Source: Zanthoxylum bungeanum (lineage: Eukaryota; Streptophyta; Magnoliopsida; Sapindales; Rutaceae). Taken from it: a stretch of DNA of 64,000 nt. The notes under the pieces are model-generated. The model made no database searches, was not told where the DNA came from, and worked only from the letters and a program-made list of their open reading frames with translations. Position numbers and translations under genes: made by a program. The stretch covers positions 434,001-498,000 of the forward strand of contig SKCR01049654.1 of the NCBI GenBank assembly GCA_019454045.1, written 5' to 3'. Below, in pieces: positions 10,715 through 20,568 of the stretch (positions are counted from its first letter, which is position 1; each line of letters opens with the position of its first letter).

Positions 10715-11690
10715 TATGAAGCTCTTGTCGGTAGACTTGGATATGAATCTATTGAGCGCCGCGATTCTCCCTGCAAGTCGCATGACCTCTTTTGGATTTG
10801 TTGGGGATGGAATGTTGAGAATGGACTTTATCTGTTTCAGATTGGCTTCTATTCCTCATCTTGTGACCAAGTACCCAAGGAATTTTCCCGAAGCTACTCC
10901 GAAGGCACATTTGGTTGGGTTTAGTTTCATCACATACTTCTTCATTATGTCGAATGCCTCCCCAAGATGTTCCAGGTGTTGCTTAGCTCGTAGAGACTTC
11001 ACTAACATATCATCAATATAGACCTCCATTGTCTTCCCAATTTGATGGGAAAACATCTTGTTTACAAGCCGTTGGTAGGTGGCACCCGCGTTCTTTAATC
11101 CGAATGGCATCACTTTGTAACAGTAGATCCCTCGGTTGGTGACGAATGCTGTTTTCTCCTGATCACTCGGATGCATGAGGATCTGGTTGTAGCCTGAGTA
11201 GGCATCCATGAAGCTTAACAGTTCATGCCCTGCTGTCGCATCGACCAGCGAGTCAATATGTGGGAGAGGAAAAGAATCCTTTGGACATGCCATGTTCAAG
11301 TCTGTGAAGTCAATGCAGACTCGCCATTTCTCATTCTTCTTTCGCACGACCACGACATTGGCTAGCCAGTTCGGGTATTGCACTTCTTTGATCGCTCCAT
11401 TCTCCAACAACTTATGAACTTCTTCATCGATGACTCGATTCCTTTCTGGGGCAAACTTCCTCATCTTTTGCTTGACAGGTGGGAAGGAAGGATCCACATG
11501 TAGCTCGTGAGTCATCAATTCTGGGTCTATCCCTGTCATATCCCCATGCGACCAAGCAAAGTAATCATGGTGTTTCTGGAGGAATTCCACCAGTTCTGCC
11601 CGCAATATGGGATCAAGGTCGGCTCCAACTTGGGTTTTGTGGTTTGGGTAGTTTGGGGGAATCTGGATCTCGTCAAGTTCCTCCATTTTT
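10715..11690 (-). pseudogene. Element A reverse transcriptase (inverted)
   Basis: The open minus-strand frame 11686-10856 encodes HDYFAWSHGDMTGIDPEL, VVVVRKKNEKWRVCIDFTDL, DSFPLPHIDSLVDATAG, SFMDAYSGYNQI, YCYKVMPFGLKNAGATYQRL and the catalytic VYIDDMLVKS. It then reads on past a stop through NRFISKSTDK to about 10715, the start of the RNase H connection. RT copies element RNA into DNA. Only its orientation and a late stop mark it as broken. Confidence 0.92.
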
Positions 11691-11863
11691 GGTTCATCAA
11701 CACGTTCTCGACAAGACCCACCCTGTAATTGCTATGCTGACTGGGTTTTAGGCTTCAGGGTGGTTTGATAACAAGCCCTGGAAGCAAGTTGATCCCCTCT
11801 AATCTCCTGGACCCCATATTTTGTTGGAAATTTCAGTACTTGGTGGTACGTAGATGAAATAGC

Positions 11864-12405
11864 TCACATCTCGTGGATCCACGGTCGTCCCATTATCAGA
11901 TTGTAGGCTGAAGAGCTATCAAGGACAATGAATGGATCAATAAATGTGATCATTTTATTGATCCCCCATGCGTATACTGGGAGATAGATTTCGTCCATAG
12001 TGAATTTCTGCTCTCCACTGAAGCCTATCAAGGCTGTAGACCGACGGTTCATTTTCTCCAAGCCTCCACCATATCATTGAGAGCCGCCAAAAAAATTATA
12101 TTGGCTGATGATCCAATGTCGACCAACACTCTCTTGACCATGAAGTTAGCCACTTGTAGAGATATCACCAAGGCGTCATGGTGAGGATTCACATGATTGG
12201 ACACTAGGTCGTCTGAGAACTCAATTACTAACCCCGTATAGTCTCCTGCCACAGTTTGTTCGTGATCCGAGGCGACTGACTAAACCATCATGGTTTGTCG
12301 TTTCGCTGCTGAATAGGAAACTCCACTTACTTCCGAACCACCTGAGATAAAATTGACGGTGCTGTTGATTGGAGGTGGAATTGGGGCTTCTCACTGGTCT
12401 TCTCT
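11864..12405 (-). pseudogene. Element A protease region (inverted)
   Basis: Minus-strand frames 12252-12049 and 12061-11864, with upstream coding to about 12405, give a retropepsin-like domain. Its active-site loop is VLVDIGSSANIIF (Asp-Ile-Gly in place of the common Asp-Thr/Ser-Gly), and it ends in YNLIMGRPWIHEM, the conserved GRPW motif. A TAG after KRQTMMV and a frameshift near 12055 break it. STYHQVLKFPTKYGVQEIRG follows as the linker to RT. The enzyme would cut the Gag-Pol polyprotein. Confidence 0.85.
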
Positions 12406-12411
12406 TTCTTC

Positions 12412-12880
12412 GAAGAAATTTGAGTGGACCCCAGCCTGCGAAGAAGCTTTGACCAGACTGAAAGAGTACATGACCACACCACCGCTCTTGTCCAAGCCAG
12501 TCGACGGAGAGAGATTATATCTGTATCTTGGAGTTTCGCCTCAAGTAGTTAGCGCAGTTCTAATAAGAGAAGATGAATGACAACAACATCCAGTCTACTA
12601 TGTAAGTAGAGCCCTACTAGACCCTGAGACTCGGTACACTCAAATGGAGAGGTTGGTCCTTGCTTTGGTGATGGCGGCACGAAAGCTCCGCCCATAATTT
12701 CAGGGCCATCCAATAACCCTATATTCCACTTACCCATTACGAAGTATTCTTCATAAACCCGAGCATTCAGGGAGATTGACCAAGTGGGCTATAGAACTTG
12801 GGGAGTATGATATCACTTATCAACCGCGGACCGCTATCAAGTCCTAAGCCCTCGCGGATTTTTGTGGCAGACTTCAGTCC
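12412..12880 (+). pseudogene. Element A RNase H (first copy)
   Basis: Plus-strand coding resumes with KKFEWTPACEEALTRLKEYM and YLGVSPQVVSAVLIRE. It continues past a stop near 12578 with YYVSRALLDPETRYTQMERL, a degraded HPITLY stretch and LTKWAIELGEYDITYQPRTA. This is the gypsy RNase H that follows RT and degrades RNA in the RNA-DNA hybrid. Several stops are present. Confidence 0.85.
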
Positions 12881-13566
12881 CAATCTTCAAGAGGGTATGA
12901 AAGATGATGTGCTCAGCGTCCAGTCTTCAGAAGTATGGAAACTATTGGTAGATGGGTCATCCTACAGACGTGGTTCCGGCTTAGGGGTTGTGATCACTAC
13001 TCCTACAGGCGACATAATTCAACATGCGTTCAAATGTGGTTTCCAGACTACCAACAATGAAGCCGAGTATGAGGCGCTGATAGCCGGTCTTGCACTACTC
13101 AAAGAATTTGGGGCAATGAGAGTGGAAGCGACATCCGATTCTCAACTTGTCGTCAATCAACTTCAGGGAACCTATCAGGCTAGAGGAGCTCAGATGGCAG
13201 CATATTTGTCTAAGGTAAAAGAAGTCCAGTCAACTTTTGAATCCTTTGCAATTTCGCAGATCCCTAGAGCCGAGAATACCCACGCAGATGCCCTGACTAC
13301 CCTTGGATCCACACTACAAGAAGGGAATATCCAAGCCATTCCCGTAGCATATTTGCAATGGCCATCCATAACTAAAATGGAAGAAGACACCATCTCTCAT
13401 ATCACAGAAAACGACTCGTGGATGACACCTTTAATCAAATACTTGGATACAGCATCTTTGCCAGCAGACAAAGTGGTCGCCCGTAAGGTAAAACATCAGG
13501 CTGCGCGTTTCGTTCTACACGACAACCAATTGTTAAGGAGGTCGGTTGCTGGACCATACCTCAAAT
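12881..13566 (+). pseudogene. Element A second RNase H (archaeal-type)
   Basis: The open frame 12798-13568 contains WKLLVDGSSYRRGSGLGVVI, TTNNEAEYEALIAGLALL, VEATSDSQLVVNQLQG and IPRAENTHADALTTLGS. These carry the D, E, D, D catalytic pattern of a second, archaeal-like RNase H, the mark of the Tat/Ogre branch. The tail FVLHDNQLLRRSVAGPYLK leads into integrase, with a stop at 13566. Confidence 0.9.
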
Positions 13567-13573
13567 AGAAGAG

Positions 13574-14644
13574 GTGCAATACGTTCTAGCCGAATTGCAC
13601 GAAGGACAATGTGGGAATCATTCCGACGGTAGGAGTCTTACATGCCGAGCCCACACAGCTGGATATTATTGGCCCACTATGCGAGCCGACGCAGCTACAT
13701 ATGTTCGAAACTGTGAGAAGTGTCAGAGGTTTGCACCAGTCTCCCATCTTCCACCTGAAAAACTCAGCCCTTCCCTAGCTCCTTGGCCATTCATGAAGTG
13801 GGGAATGGATATCATCGGGAAGCTTCCAGTCGCACCTGAGCAACGAGTCTACATGCTCGCATTGACAGACTATTACTCAAATTGGATCGAAGCAGAGGCT
13901 TTCACAAAGATAAGGGATTAGGAAGTGCAAGGGTTTGCCTGGAAGAACATTATTTGTCGTTTCGGCCTACCCAGAGAGATTGTCACTGACAATGGTTCCC
14001 AATTCACCAGTCACCGGTTCCAGAATTTTTGCAAAAATTGGGGAATCCAGCTCAGCTTCTCCACCCCACGCTACCCACATGCTAACGGACAAGCGGAGTC
14101 TTCCAATAAGGTGATAATAAACACTATGAAGAAAATGTTGGAGAAAGCGAAAAGAGCTTAGGCAGACGAACTCCCAGGAGTTTTTTGGTCTTATCGGACG
14201 ACAGTCAGATCATCAACAGGTGAAACACTATTCTCCTTGACATTTGGAACCGAAGTAGTCATTCCAACCGATGTTGGTGTACCGTCACCACGGTATCAAT
14301 GGATTGATGAGGATACAAACAATAGACTCATGGCCAATGCACTCGACACTATTGAAGAATTGAGGGAAAACGCGACCATACGACTCACAGCCTACCGACA
14401 GAAGATGTGCAAATACTTCGATAAAAATGTGAGGAGTAGAACCTTCAAGGAAGGAGACTGGGTCCTCCGTCGAGTCTTCCAAAATACCCATGAAGCTAAT
14501 GATGGGAAGCTCAGATCCACTTGGGAATGCCCGTACATTGTCAAGAAAATTGTAGGCCATGGAGCCTACAAATTGGAAAAAGAAGATGAGAGACGAGTCC
14601 ATAACAGCTGGAATGCCATTCATCTCAAGAAGTTCTACCGTTGA
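13574..14644 (+). pseudogene. Element A integrase
   Basis: Three in-phase pieces, 13574-13921, 13925-14161 and 14237-14644, form one integrase. The zinc-binding part has LAELHEGQCGNHSDG followed by NCEKCQRF (HHCC). The core has [28 protein letters not shown] and GQAESSNK, so all three DDE acidic residues are present. The C-terminal part includes KEGDWVLRRVFQNT and HLKKFY. Stops at 13919 and 14159 separate the pieces. The enzyme inserts the cDNA and makes the 5-bp duplication. Confidence 0.92.
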
Positions 14645-14986
14645 CCTCATCACTTGTCAGACCGCCATTCTACTACAATAAGGCGACCTGTCGTCACTTG
14701 TCAGACCGCCAAGGCGACCTGCTTGCTGTTTGTTTGATTTCTATTTTGATCTTGCTGTTTGTTTGATTTTCGTCCTGATTTTTATTTATGTAATTTCAAT
14801 ATCATTTGTGCAATTTTACTTATGTCTGTTTGAAGAGCTATTAACAAATGTGACTTCGTTTTAGACGACAGGAAAACAAACGACAAATATCCAAACGACA
14901 ATCGAAGTTTATATTTACAAATCAAAATATCGTCTTTACAAAACGGGCAGAGCCGACATTTCGAACAAAAAAGAATTTACATCATT
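14645..14986 (+). other. Spacer between integrase and the antisense gene of A
   Basis: T-rich, with two copies of TTGCTGTTTGTTTGATTT near 14720-14770 and two of TCACTTGTCAGACCGCC near 14649-14710. No coding potential. It forms the shared 3' flank of the two convergent genes and may hold both poly(A) regions. Confidence 0.5.
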
Positions 14987-17155
14987 TCAATCCTCTTGCC
15001 TTTCAACAGGCTCAGTTGAGTCGACCAGATCTGGAAGAGGGCCAGTCTCCATTAGCGGTTCAGGTCCCGACCCTACCACTGTGGCTTCAACCGCCTTCTC
15101 AAAAATATCAACCGTCGGGGCCGCTTCGATTCCCTCAGCAACGGACCCCCCAATCATCTCTACGGCCACTTCCTTGGAACTAACCTCATGCCCTCCTTCT
15201 ACTTCAGTTTCTTCGACCGATAAGGAGAGACTTGCTTCCAACCTTTCCCCCAGCATTATCCACTTCCTGGGATTCCACGAGCTGTGTTGCCCTGTCAAAT
15301 ATTCCTTCATGAGCTGGCTTCTATCCTTTATAACGGCTTCCACAGCCACTCCTTCCAATCTATCCAGCAGCTCGGTTTTTTGCCCTTCCAGCTCCTCAAC
15401 ATTCTCCTTCGCCGCATCCAACTCGGAAGTCATCGCCTCCAATTTAGCTTTCGTGGCCTTAAATTCATTTTCAACTTCCTTCATTCTCTTGTTCGACTCT
15501 TCAGAAGAAGCTTTAACCTCAGCCAATTCTTTTCGTAGAGCCGCGTTCGACTTCTCCAGTTCCCTCGCCTTTCTCAGGCTGGCTTACACATATCTCTGCT
15601 GGAAAATGGCGTACTCCAGAGTCTGACACGACAAAAGAAAAGGAAACATAAGCAAATTTCTTATGAAGATTTGAGAATACGAAGTTCTTACCTCATAATT
15701 TCGAGCTACGGCTCTCTTCGTAGCCTCCAACGGCCCCAATGTCAGCATTCGATATTCATCTTCTTCTAAGAGCAGCCTGTCGGTGAAGCTGGACAGACTA
15801 GAGGAATTCGACATGACTGTCGTGCTCATTGGGATCTTGATTATTACGTTCTATGGGTCCTCTTCGATATCAGACAATTGTTTTCTCTTCCTCGAAGAAT
15901 GTCCAGGCCCAATCGACGTTCTATGAACTGTTTCAGAATGAAGTATGGTCAGAGTATCTTTCATTGAAGGTTGAGATTCGGGGACGGCTTCAATTTCCTT
16001 TCCTCTGGATTTCTTCTTTTTCCTCCATTCCAGCATCTCTTCCACCGATAGAAGCCTGAATTGACTCATCCTTTCAACTGCGCACAAATTTTCCTCCGGG
16101 GTTAGAATCCGCGAAAAGAAACTCCCTCCGTGTACGACCCGACACGCCCAGGTTATGAGTACGTCTGTCAGTATATGTTTGGTCTGAGGCAAAGGAATAC
16201 CTTCAGGGTAGAAAACTTCTCTCCACAGCGGTGTCAGCCTTAACCTCTTTCCCGCCAACACCACCCTCCAATTCCTATCAGGCGGAGGAAGGCTCAAAAT
16301 ATAGTTCGTATTTTCTACGACCCCAGGCGTCACGTCGAAGCTACGATTGCGGTTGGAACCTACAAAATAAATGACAAAAGAACATCATGGGCACATTGAG
16401 TCCACAAACAAGAAAATAATGTAACCAACACTCACAAGTAATTTCCCAACACTCAGGAATTCTACCATCCCAGTCGACCCGAACACTCCCTCCCCGTTTA
16501 CGAAAAATTAAGTCTTTTGCCAGCCCCCTCTATCGTTTGAAGTCAACCCCGAAATTAAGTGTTCTCTCTTTTGTCGAAGGAATAAGTGGTATCTTCCCTT
16601 CTCCACTACGTGTTCCTTCATATAATATGTGTAGAGTAAATCCTTCACCCCGAATCTAATTCCCAACTCATATGCTAAGACTTCAACCGACATCAAGACT
16701 CTCCACGTGTTTGGCATGAGTTGGGAAGAGGCTATTCCGTAATGATCTAAAACTTCCCACACGAGCTTTGGAACTGGGAACCTAAACCCGTCTGTAAAGG
16801 GACGCTCGTAGAACCCAATCCACCCAGGAATCCTGTAGTCGATTCGTTCTTTCGAAGAAGGCAACCTAACTTGAACCGACTCAGAAAACCTGTACTTTAT
16901 CTTGATCCCCCTCATAGTTCTCTCAGTTACACTACTCTGAAGATTTTTAGTCAGAAGATTGGTTGGTTCACTCGTGCTAGGTTCGCCCGACTCGGAAGGG
17001 ATAATACGGAGATGCAGCACATCTTTGGGTATATCAAGAGAAGCCTCTATCGATGCGATAGTCAGCACATCATCATCCCCTATACTTGGCGTTCCTTTTT
17101 CAAATCTACCAAAAGGGGAGACGACTTGCAAGGGCGAGCCTACATACATCTCCAT
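14987..17155 (-). pseudogene. Antisense gene of element A, putative gypsy-type transposon family, three exons
   Basis: Minus-strand exons 17155-16436, 16359-15692 and 15622-14987 can be joined by GTGAGT...AG (76-nt intron) and GTAAGA...CAG (69-nt intron). Exon 1 encodes IPGWIGFYERPFTDGFRFPV and QLMPNTWRVLMSVEVLAYEL, the conserved core of the plant family annotated as putative gypsy-type transposon (Pfam PF04195, from memory). Exon 2 adds NYILSLPPPDRNWRVVLAG and a lysine-rich patch. Exon 3 encodes a long coiled coil rich in Glu, Lys and Ala, then an acidic C terminus. A one-base shift near 16523 and stops near 15849 and 15585 break it. It runs against gag-pol and ends about 340 bp from integrase. 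Antisense genes are known in Tat elements such as Grande; the function is unknown. Confidence 0.82.
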
Positions 17156-17530
17156 CGATGAATCATCTGAACTTGAGCAACCTTCAGACGAAATTTCAGT
17201 TCACTCTACAAACAACGAATCAACCTAAAACCAGCATGACAGAAGATCAAACCTAGGCTACACACAAACAAAATCTCAAATATCCTCGAGACAATTAAAG
17301 ATCACAGCCCAAATTCCAACCAAGAATAACTTGAATATATCTATGAACGACTTGAAGATTTGAAGAACATAAAGAAAGGAGAGAAGAATACCTTAAACTC
17401 AATGAGAGCCCTTCAAACTTGCGACTCGAGAGAAGATATCGCGAATGAAGTGAATGAGACCCCTTAAGGCCTCTTATACCATCCCTCACAGTAACTCCTT
17501 ATTTTCCCGCCAAAAAGGGGCCTCGAAAAC
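17156..17530 (-). promoter_or_regulatory. Upstream region of the antisense gene of A
   Basis: About 370 bp without a convincing frame, between the antisense start and the hAT insertion. It is the likely promoter and 5' UTR of the antisense gene. Its last eight bases TCGAAAAC (17523-17530) are the left target copy of the hAT-type element, so that insertion lies in or near this promoter. Confidence 0.4.
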
Positions 17531-18271
17531 TAGGGGTGGGCAAAAAAACCGACCGAACCGAACCAAACCGCAAACCGAACCAAACCGGACCGAATTTACG
17601 GTTTTTTTTTCTAACTGTTTGGTTTGCAGTTCGGATTGGCCACCCCAAACGGTTTACGGTTCGGTTCAGGAGCTAATCCGAACCGCACCTGTTAAACCAA
17701 ACCGAACCGTTATAATTAAAAAATTATATATTTTTATAAAAAAAATTTGTATTTTTCTTTTAATTTTATTATATGTTTTCTTTTTATTAGTATGTTAATA
17801 CTCTTATTCTTAATTTTTTTGTTAATACTTTTATTCATCAATTTTTTATTTTATGGTAGCATCATTATTCTTGAAAGTAAGATGTTTGATTTGTCTCTTA
17901 ATTAGAATGATGGTAGCATCATTATTCGCGGTAATTTTTTTTAAAAAAAGAATTAATTGTGCCTCATTTTTCAATCCTTTATGGAGTGCATGTGTTCCCT
18001 GGTGTCACAGCTTACACCCTAATACTTCATACTATTTGTTGGATATACTAGTTTTTTTTTCTTTACTTAAGTGGATGAAAATTTGTTTTAAATGTAATAA
18101 TCCGTAAACCGAACCGAATCAATCCGTAAACCGTTGGTTTAAGAAATTTTCAATCCGAACCAAACCGTTATTTAATGGTTTGGTTTGAGAGGTAAAAAAT
18201 CCGAACCGTAAAATATGATTTGGTTCAGTTTTTAGCAAAAACCGAACCAAGCCGAACCGTGCCCACCCATA
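17531..18271. mobile_element. Non-autonomous hAT-type DNA transposon (741 bp)
   Basis: The ends are TAGGGGTGGGCA and TGCCCACCCATA, terminal inverted repeats matching at 11 of 12 positions. They are flanked by a perfect 8-bp duplication TCGAAAAC (17523-17530 and 18272-18279). An 8-bp duplication and TAGGGGTG ends are typical of hAT elements. Both subterminal zones are packed with CCGAACC/GGTTCGG words in opposite orientations, which are likely transposase binding sites. The middle is AT-rich, with no transposase. Confidence 0.92.
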
Positions 18272-18369
18272 TCGAAAACAACGCTACATTTATTACAGGT
18301 GAAGAAATCGAAGGAAACTGGACACTCAGCATTAAATAAGGCGTCGTCGATTGGAAACCCAAGCAACGC

Positions 18370-19560
18370 TGGCACAAATAAAGTTAATGGACATTCTCCT
18401 GGTCCAGACGACATGAGGGCTCGATTTGGTCCCTCTTTGATACCATAGAGCAAATGTCTCCCTGGCCTCGTCAAGTCTAGTCGACGGGAAAATTCCCCAA
18501 TTGACTCGTGATGGAGTCAAATAAAGTTAATGGACCTTCTCCTGGACCAGACGACTTCATGGCTCGATTTGGTCCCTCTTTGATACCAAACGAGCGAATG
18601 TCTCCCTGGCCTCGTCAAGTCTAGTCGACGGGAACATTCCCCAATTGACTCGTGATGGAGTCAAATAAAGTTAATGGACCTTCTCCTGGTCCAGACGACA
18701 AGTGGGCTCGATTTGGTCCATCTTTGATACTTAACGAACAAATGTCTCCCTAGCCTCGTCAAGTCCAGTCGACGGGAACATTCCCCAATTGACTCGTGAT
18801 GGAGTCAAATAAAGTTAATGGACCTTCTCCTGGTCCAGACGACATGAGGGATCGATTTGGTCCCTCTTTGATACTATAGAGCAAATGTCTCACTGGCCTC
18901 GTCAAGTCCAGTCGACGGGAAAATTTCTCAATTGACTCGTGATGGAGTCAAATAAAATTAATGGACCTTCTCCTGGTCCAGACGACATGAGGGCTCGATT
19001 TGGTCCCTCTTTGATACTAAACGAGCGAATGTCTCCCTGGCCTCGTCAAGTTCAGTCGACGGGAACATTCCACAATTGACTCGTGATGGAGTCAAATAAA
19101 GTTAATGGACTTTCTCCTGGTCCAGACGACAAGAGGGCTCGATTTGGTCCCTCTTTGATACCTAACGAGCAAATGTCTCCATGGCCTCGTCAAGTCCAAG
19201 TCGACGGGAATATTCCCCAATTGACTCGTGACAGAGTCAAATAAAGTTAATGGACCTTCTCTTGGTCCAGACGAATATTAATGGACCTTCTCCTGGCCCA
19301 GACGACATGTAAGCTCGATTTGGTCCCTCTTCAATACCAAACGAGCGAATGTCTTGCTGGCCTCGTCAAGTCCAGTCGACGGGGTCACCCCCATGTGGCT
19401 CGTAATATTCATATGAAAGTTCTTTGACCTACCTTTGATCCATTCGACATATAGGCTCGATTCGGGAACACCCCCAATTGGCTCATACTGGGGTTGAATC
19501 TGATCAAATTGACTTCCATTTGGTTCATGCGTCATTTCTACTCGATTAGGATCATCTACG
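18370..19560 (+). repeat. 144-bp tandem array near the 3' end of element A
   Basis: The phrase GTCGACGGGA recurs near 18479, 18624, 18768, 18911, 19054 and 19200, giving a unit of 143-146 bp, then a more diverged copy at about 19377. Each unit has TTAATGGACCTTCTCCTGG and GACTCGTGATGGAGTC. It shares only short words (GTCGAC, CATGGACTC-like) with the 113-bp array in A'. Confidence 0.92.
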
Positions 19561-19928
19561 ATACCAAACGATTGAACTTCTTATTGGCCTCGTCAGGCCC
19601 AGTTTATCTACTATCATTAGGCCAGTTAGGAACTTGACTCATACTCGGCTCAAATAAACCGAAAGCTTCGACGACCTTCAGACTAGACGAACGGAGCCCG
19701 CCCGAATGCCTCGCACAGGGATGTCGACTGAAGTAAGTCTAGGCCATTACCAGAAAACAACCTTCACTAAGGTCCACTGGAGACATCACTCTCCTCCAGA
19801 CGACTCTCAAGTCCCTCGTTTGTGTCTCAATAAGGGCAATAAAGACTCTCCAAGCTCAGTCCAGACGACACGAATAGCGATTACTCTCCAAGCTAAGTAT
19901 CCATTGACTTAGAGAGTATGAGACAAAC
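19561..19928 (+). other. 3' UTR tail and polypurine region of element A
   Basis: Diverged array remnants followed by AGAGAGTATGAGACAAAC directly before the 3' LTR, the likely degenerate polypurine tract used to prime plus-strand DNA. No gene. Confidence 0.5.
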
Positions 19929-20568
19929 TGTACGGGCCAAATTTGGTCCAGGGGTAATTTCGACCTCTTTTGCTTCAGGTCCACTACTGAATGCACCCCC
20001 GAAGCCTCCTAACCAAACCCCAAAGACATAATGCAGGCCCAGGCCCAATGAGCACCAACACCCATAACCGATGGGCCATCTAAAGGCTAGCGTACGTAAC
20101 GCCAAAAATTCATTAACACCATACATAAACCCATCCGTTCCAGCCTACAACGGGCAAAAAGCAGCATTAATTCCTCATGAAATCGACCCAATGGACGAGC
20201 AGTCAAAGAAGCAATAAAGGCGCACGTTACTAGAGCATGTATATATAGGCAACGAGGCTCCAGGAGGAGGGACATTCAACTTCCAGCTCTCCTACTCACA
20301 GCTTTAGAACACTCTCACTCAAACTCATAACATCTATTACCTACCGCCCTCACGGCAGCCCACGGGGATCAAGGTAACATCTGACCTTGTCTCTCCCTCT
20401 ACGGATTCTTTTACGTCCCTCACTGACTTGGGCGTCGGAGTGCTTACGGCATCCACCACACCGGTGGGTAGACCCTCCCCGCTCACTCTACCTTCTTTGT
20501 TTTGTAGGATCGCTAGTGCCCCTCACAAAATCTCGATTGTAGACCTCGGGTGAAAATCAGCGTCTACA
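19929..20568 (+). repeat. Element A 3' LTR
   Basis: 640 bp, same length as the 5' copy, ending TCTACA. It is followed by GTTAG (20569-20573), the right target copy. Confidence 0.95.

Larger units (their letters stand above)
10709..12411 (-). other. Inverted protease-RT block inside element A
   Basis: Protease and RT are encoded here on the minus strand, while gag to the left and RNase H and integrase to the right are on the plus strand. Read on the minus strand the block runs gag tail, ISGGSEVSGVSYSAAKR, protease, RT and start of RNase H, exactly the part missing between the flanking plus-strand pieces. The breakpoints fall on GAAGAA (10709-10714) and TTCTTC (12406-12411), the latter inside the palindrome TTCTTCGAAGAA. 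At the left join the gag and protease frames match if the block is reversed. At the right join a few codons seem lost and the frame shifts. Confidence 0.9.
3057..20568 (+). mobile_element. Element A: Tat-type Ty3/gypsy LTR retrotransposon, heavily nested and rearranged
   Basis: The element is bounded by two 640-bp direct repeats (3057-3696 and 19929-20568) that start TGTACGGG, end TCTACA and differ at about 5% of positions by eye. Flanking 5-mers are TTTAG and GTTAG, a 4 of 5 match. Internal order is primer site, gag, inverted protease-RT block, RNase H, second RNase H, integrase, antisense gene, tandem array, 3' LTR. Two RNase H domains and an antisense gene are features of the Tat branch of Ty3/gypsy. 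It is split by A' (4646-10132) and by a hAT-type element (17531-18271). Without the insertions it would be about 11.3 kb. Its genes carry several stops and frameshifts, so it is dead. Confidence 0.93.

Noticed and set aside
10856..11686. Minus-strand RT frame read as an independent minus-strand retrotransposon
   Set aside because: No LTRs or primer site flank it, and the block supplies exactly the domains missing between the plus-strand gag and RNase H of element A. Inversion explains it better.
15081..15626. 181-codon plus-strand frame rich in Ser
   Set aside because: Shadow of the minus-strand coiled-coil exon of the antisense gene; the Ser-rich composition mirrors the Glu/Lys/Ala codons.
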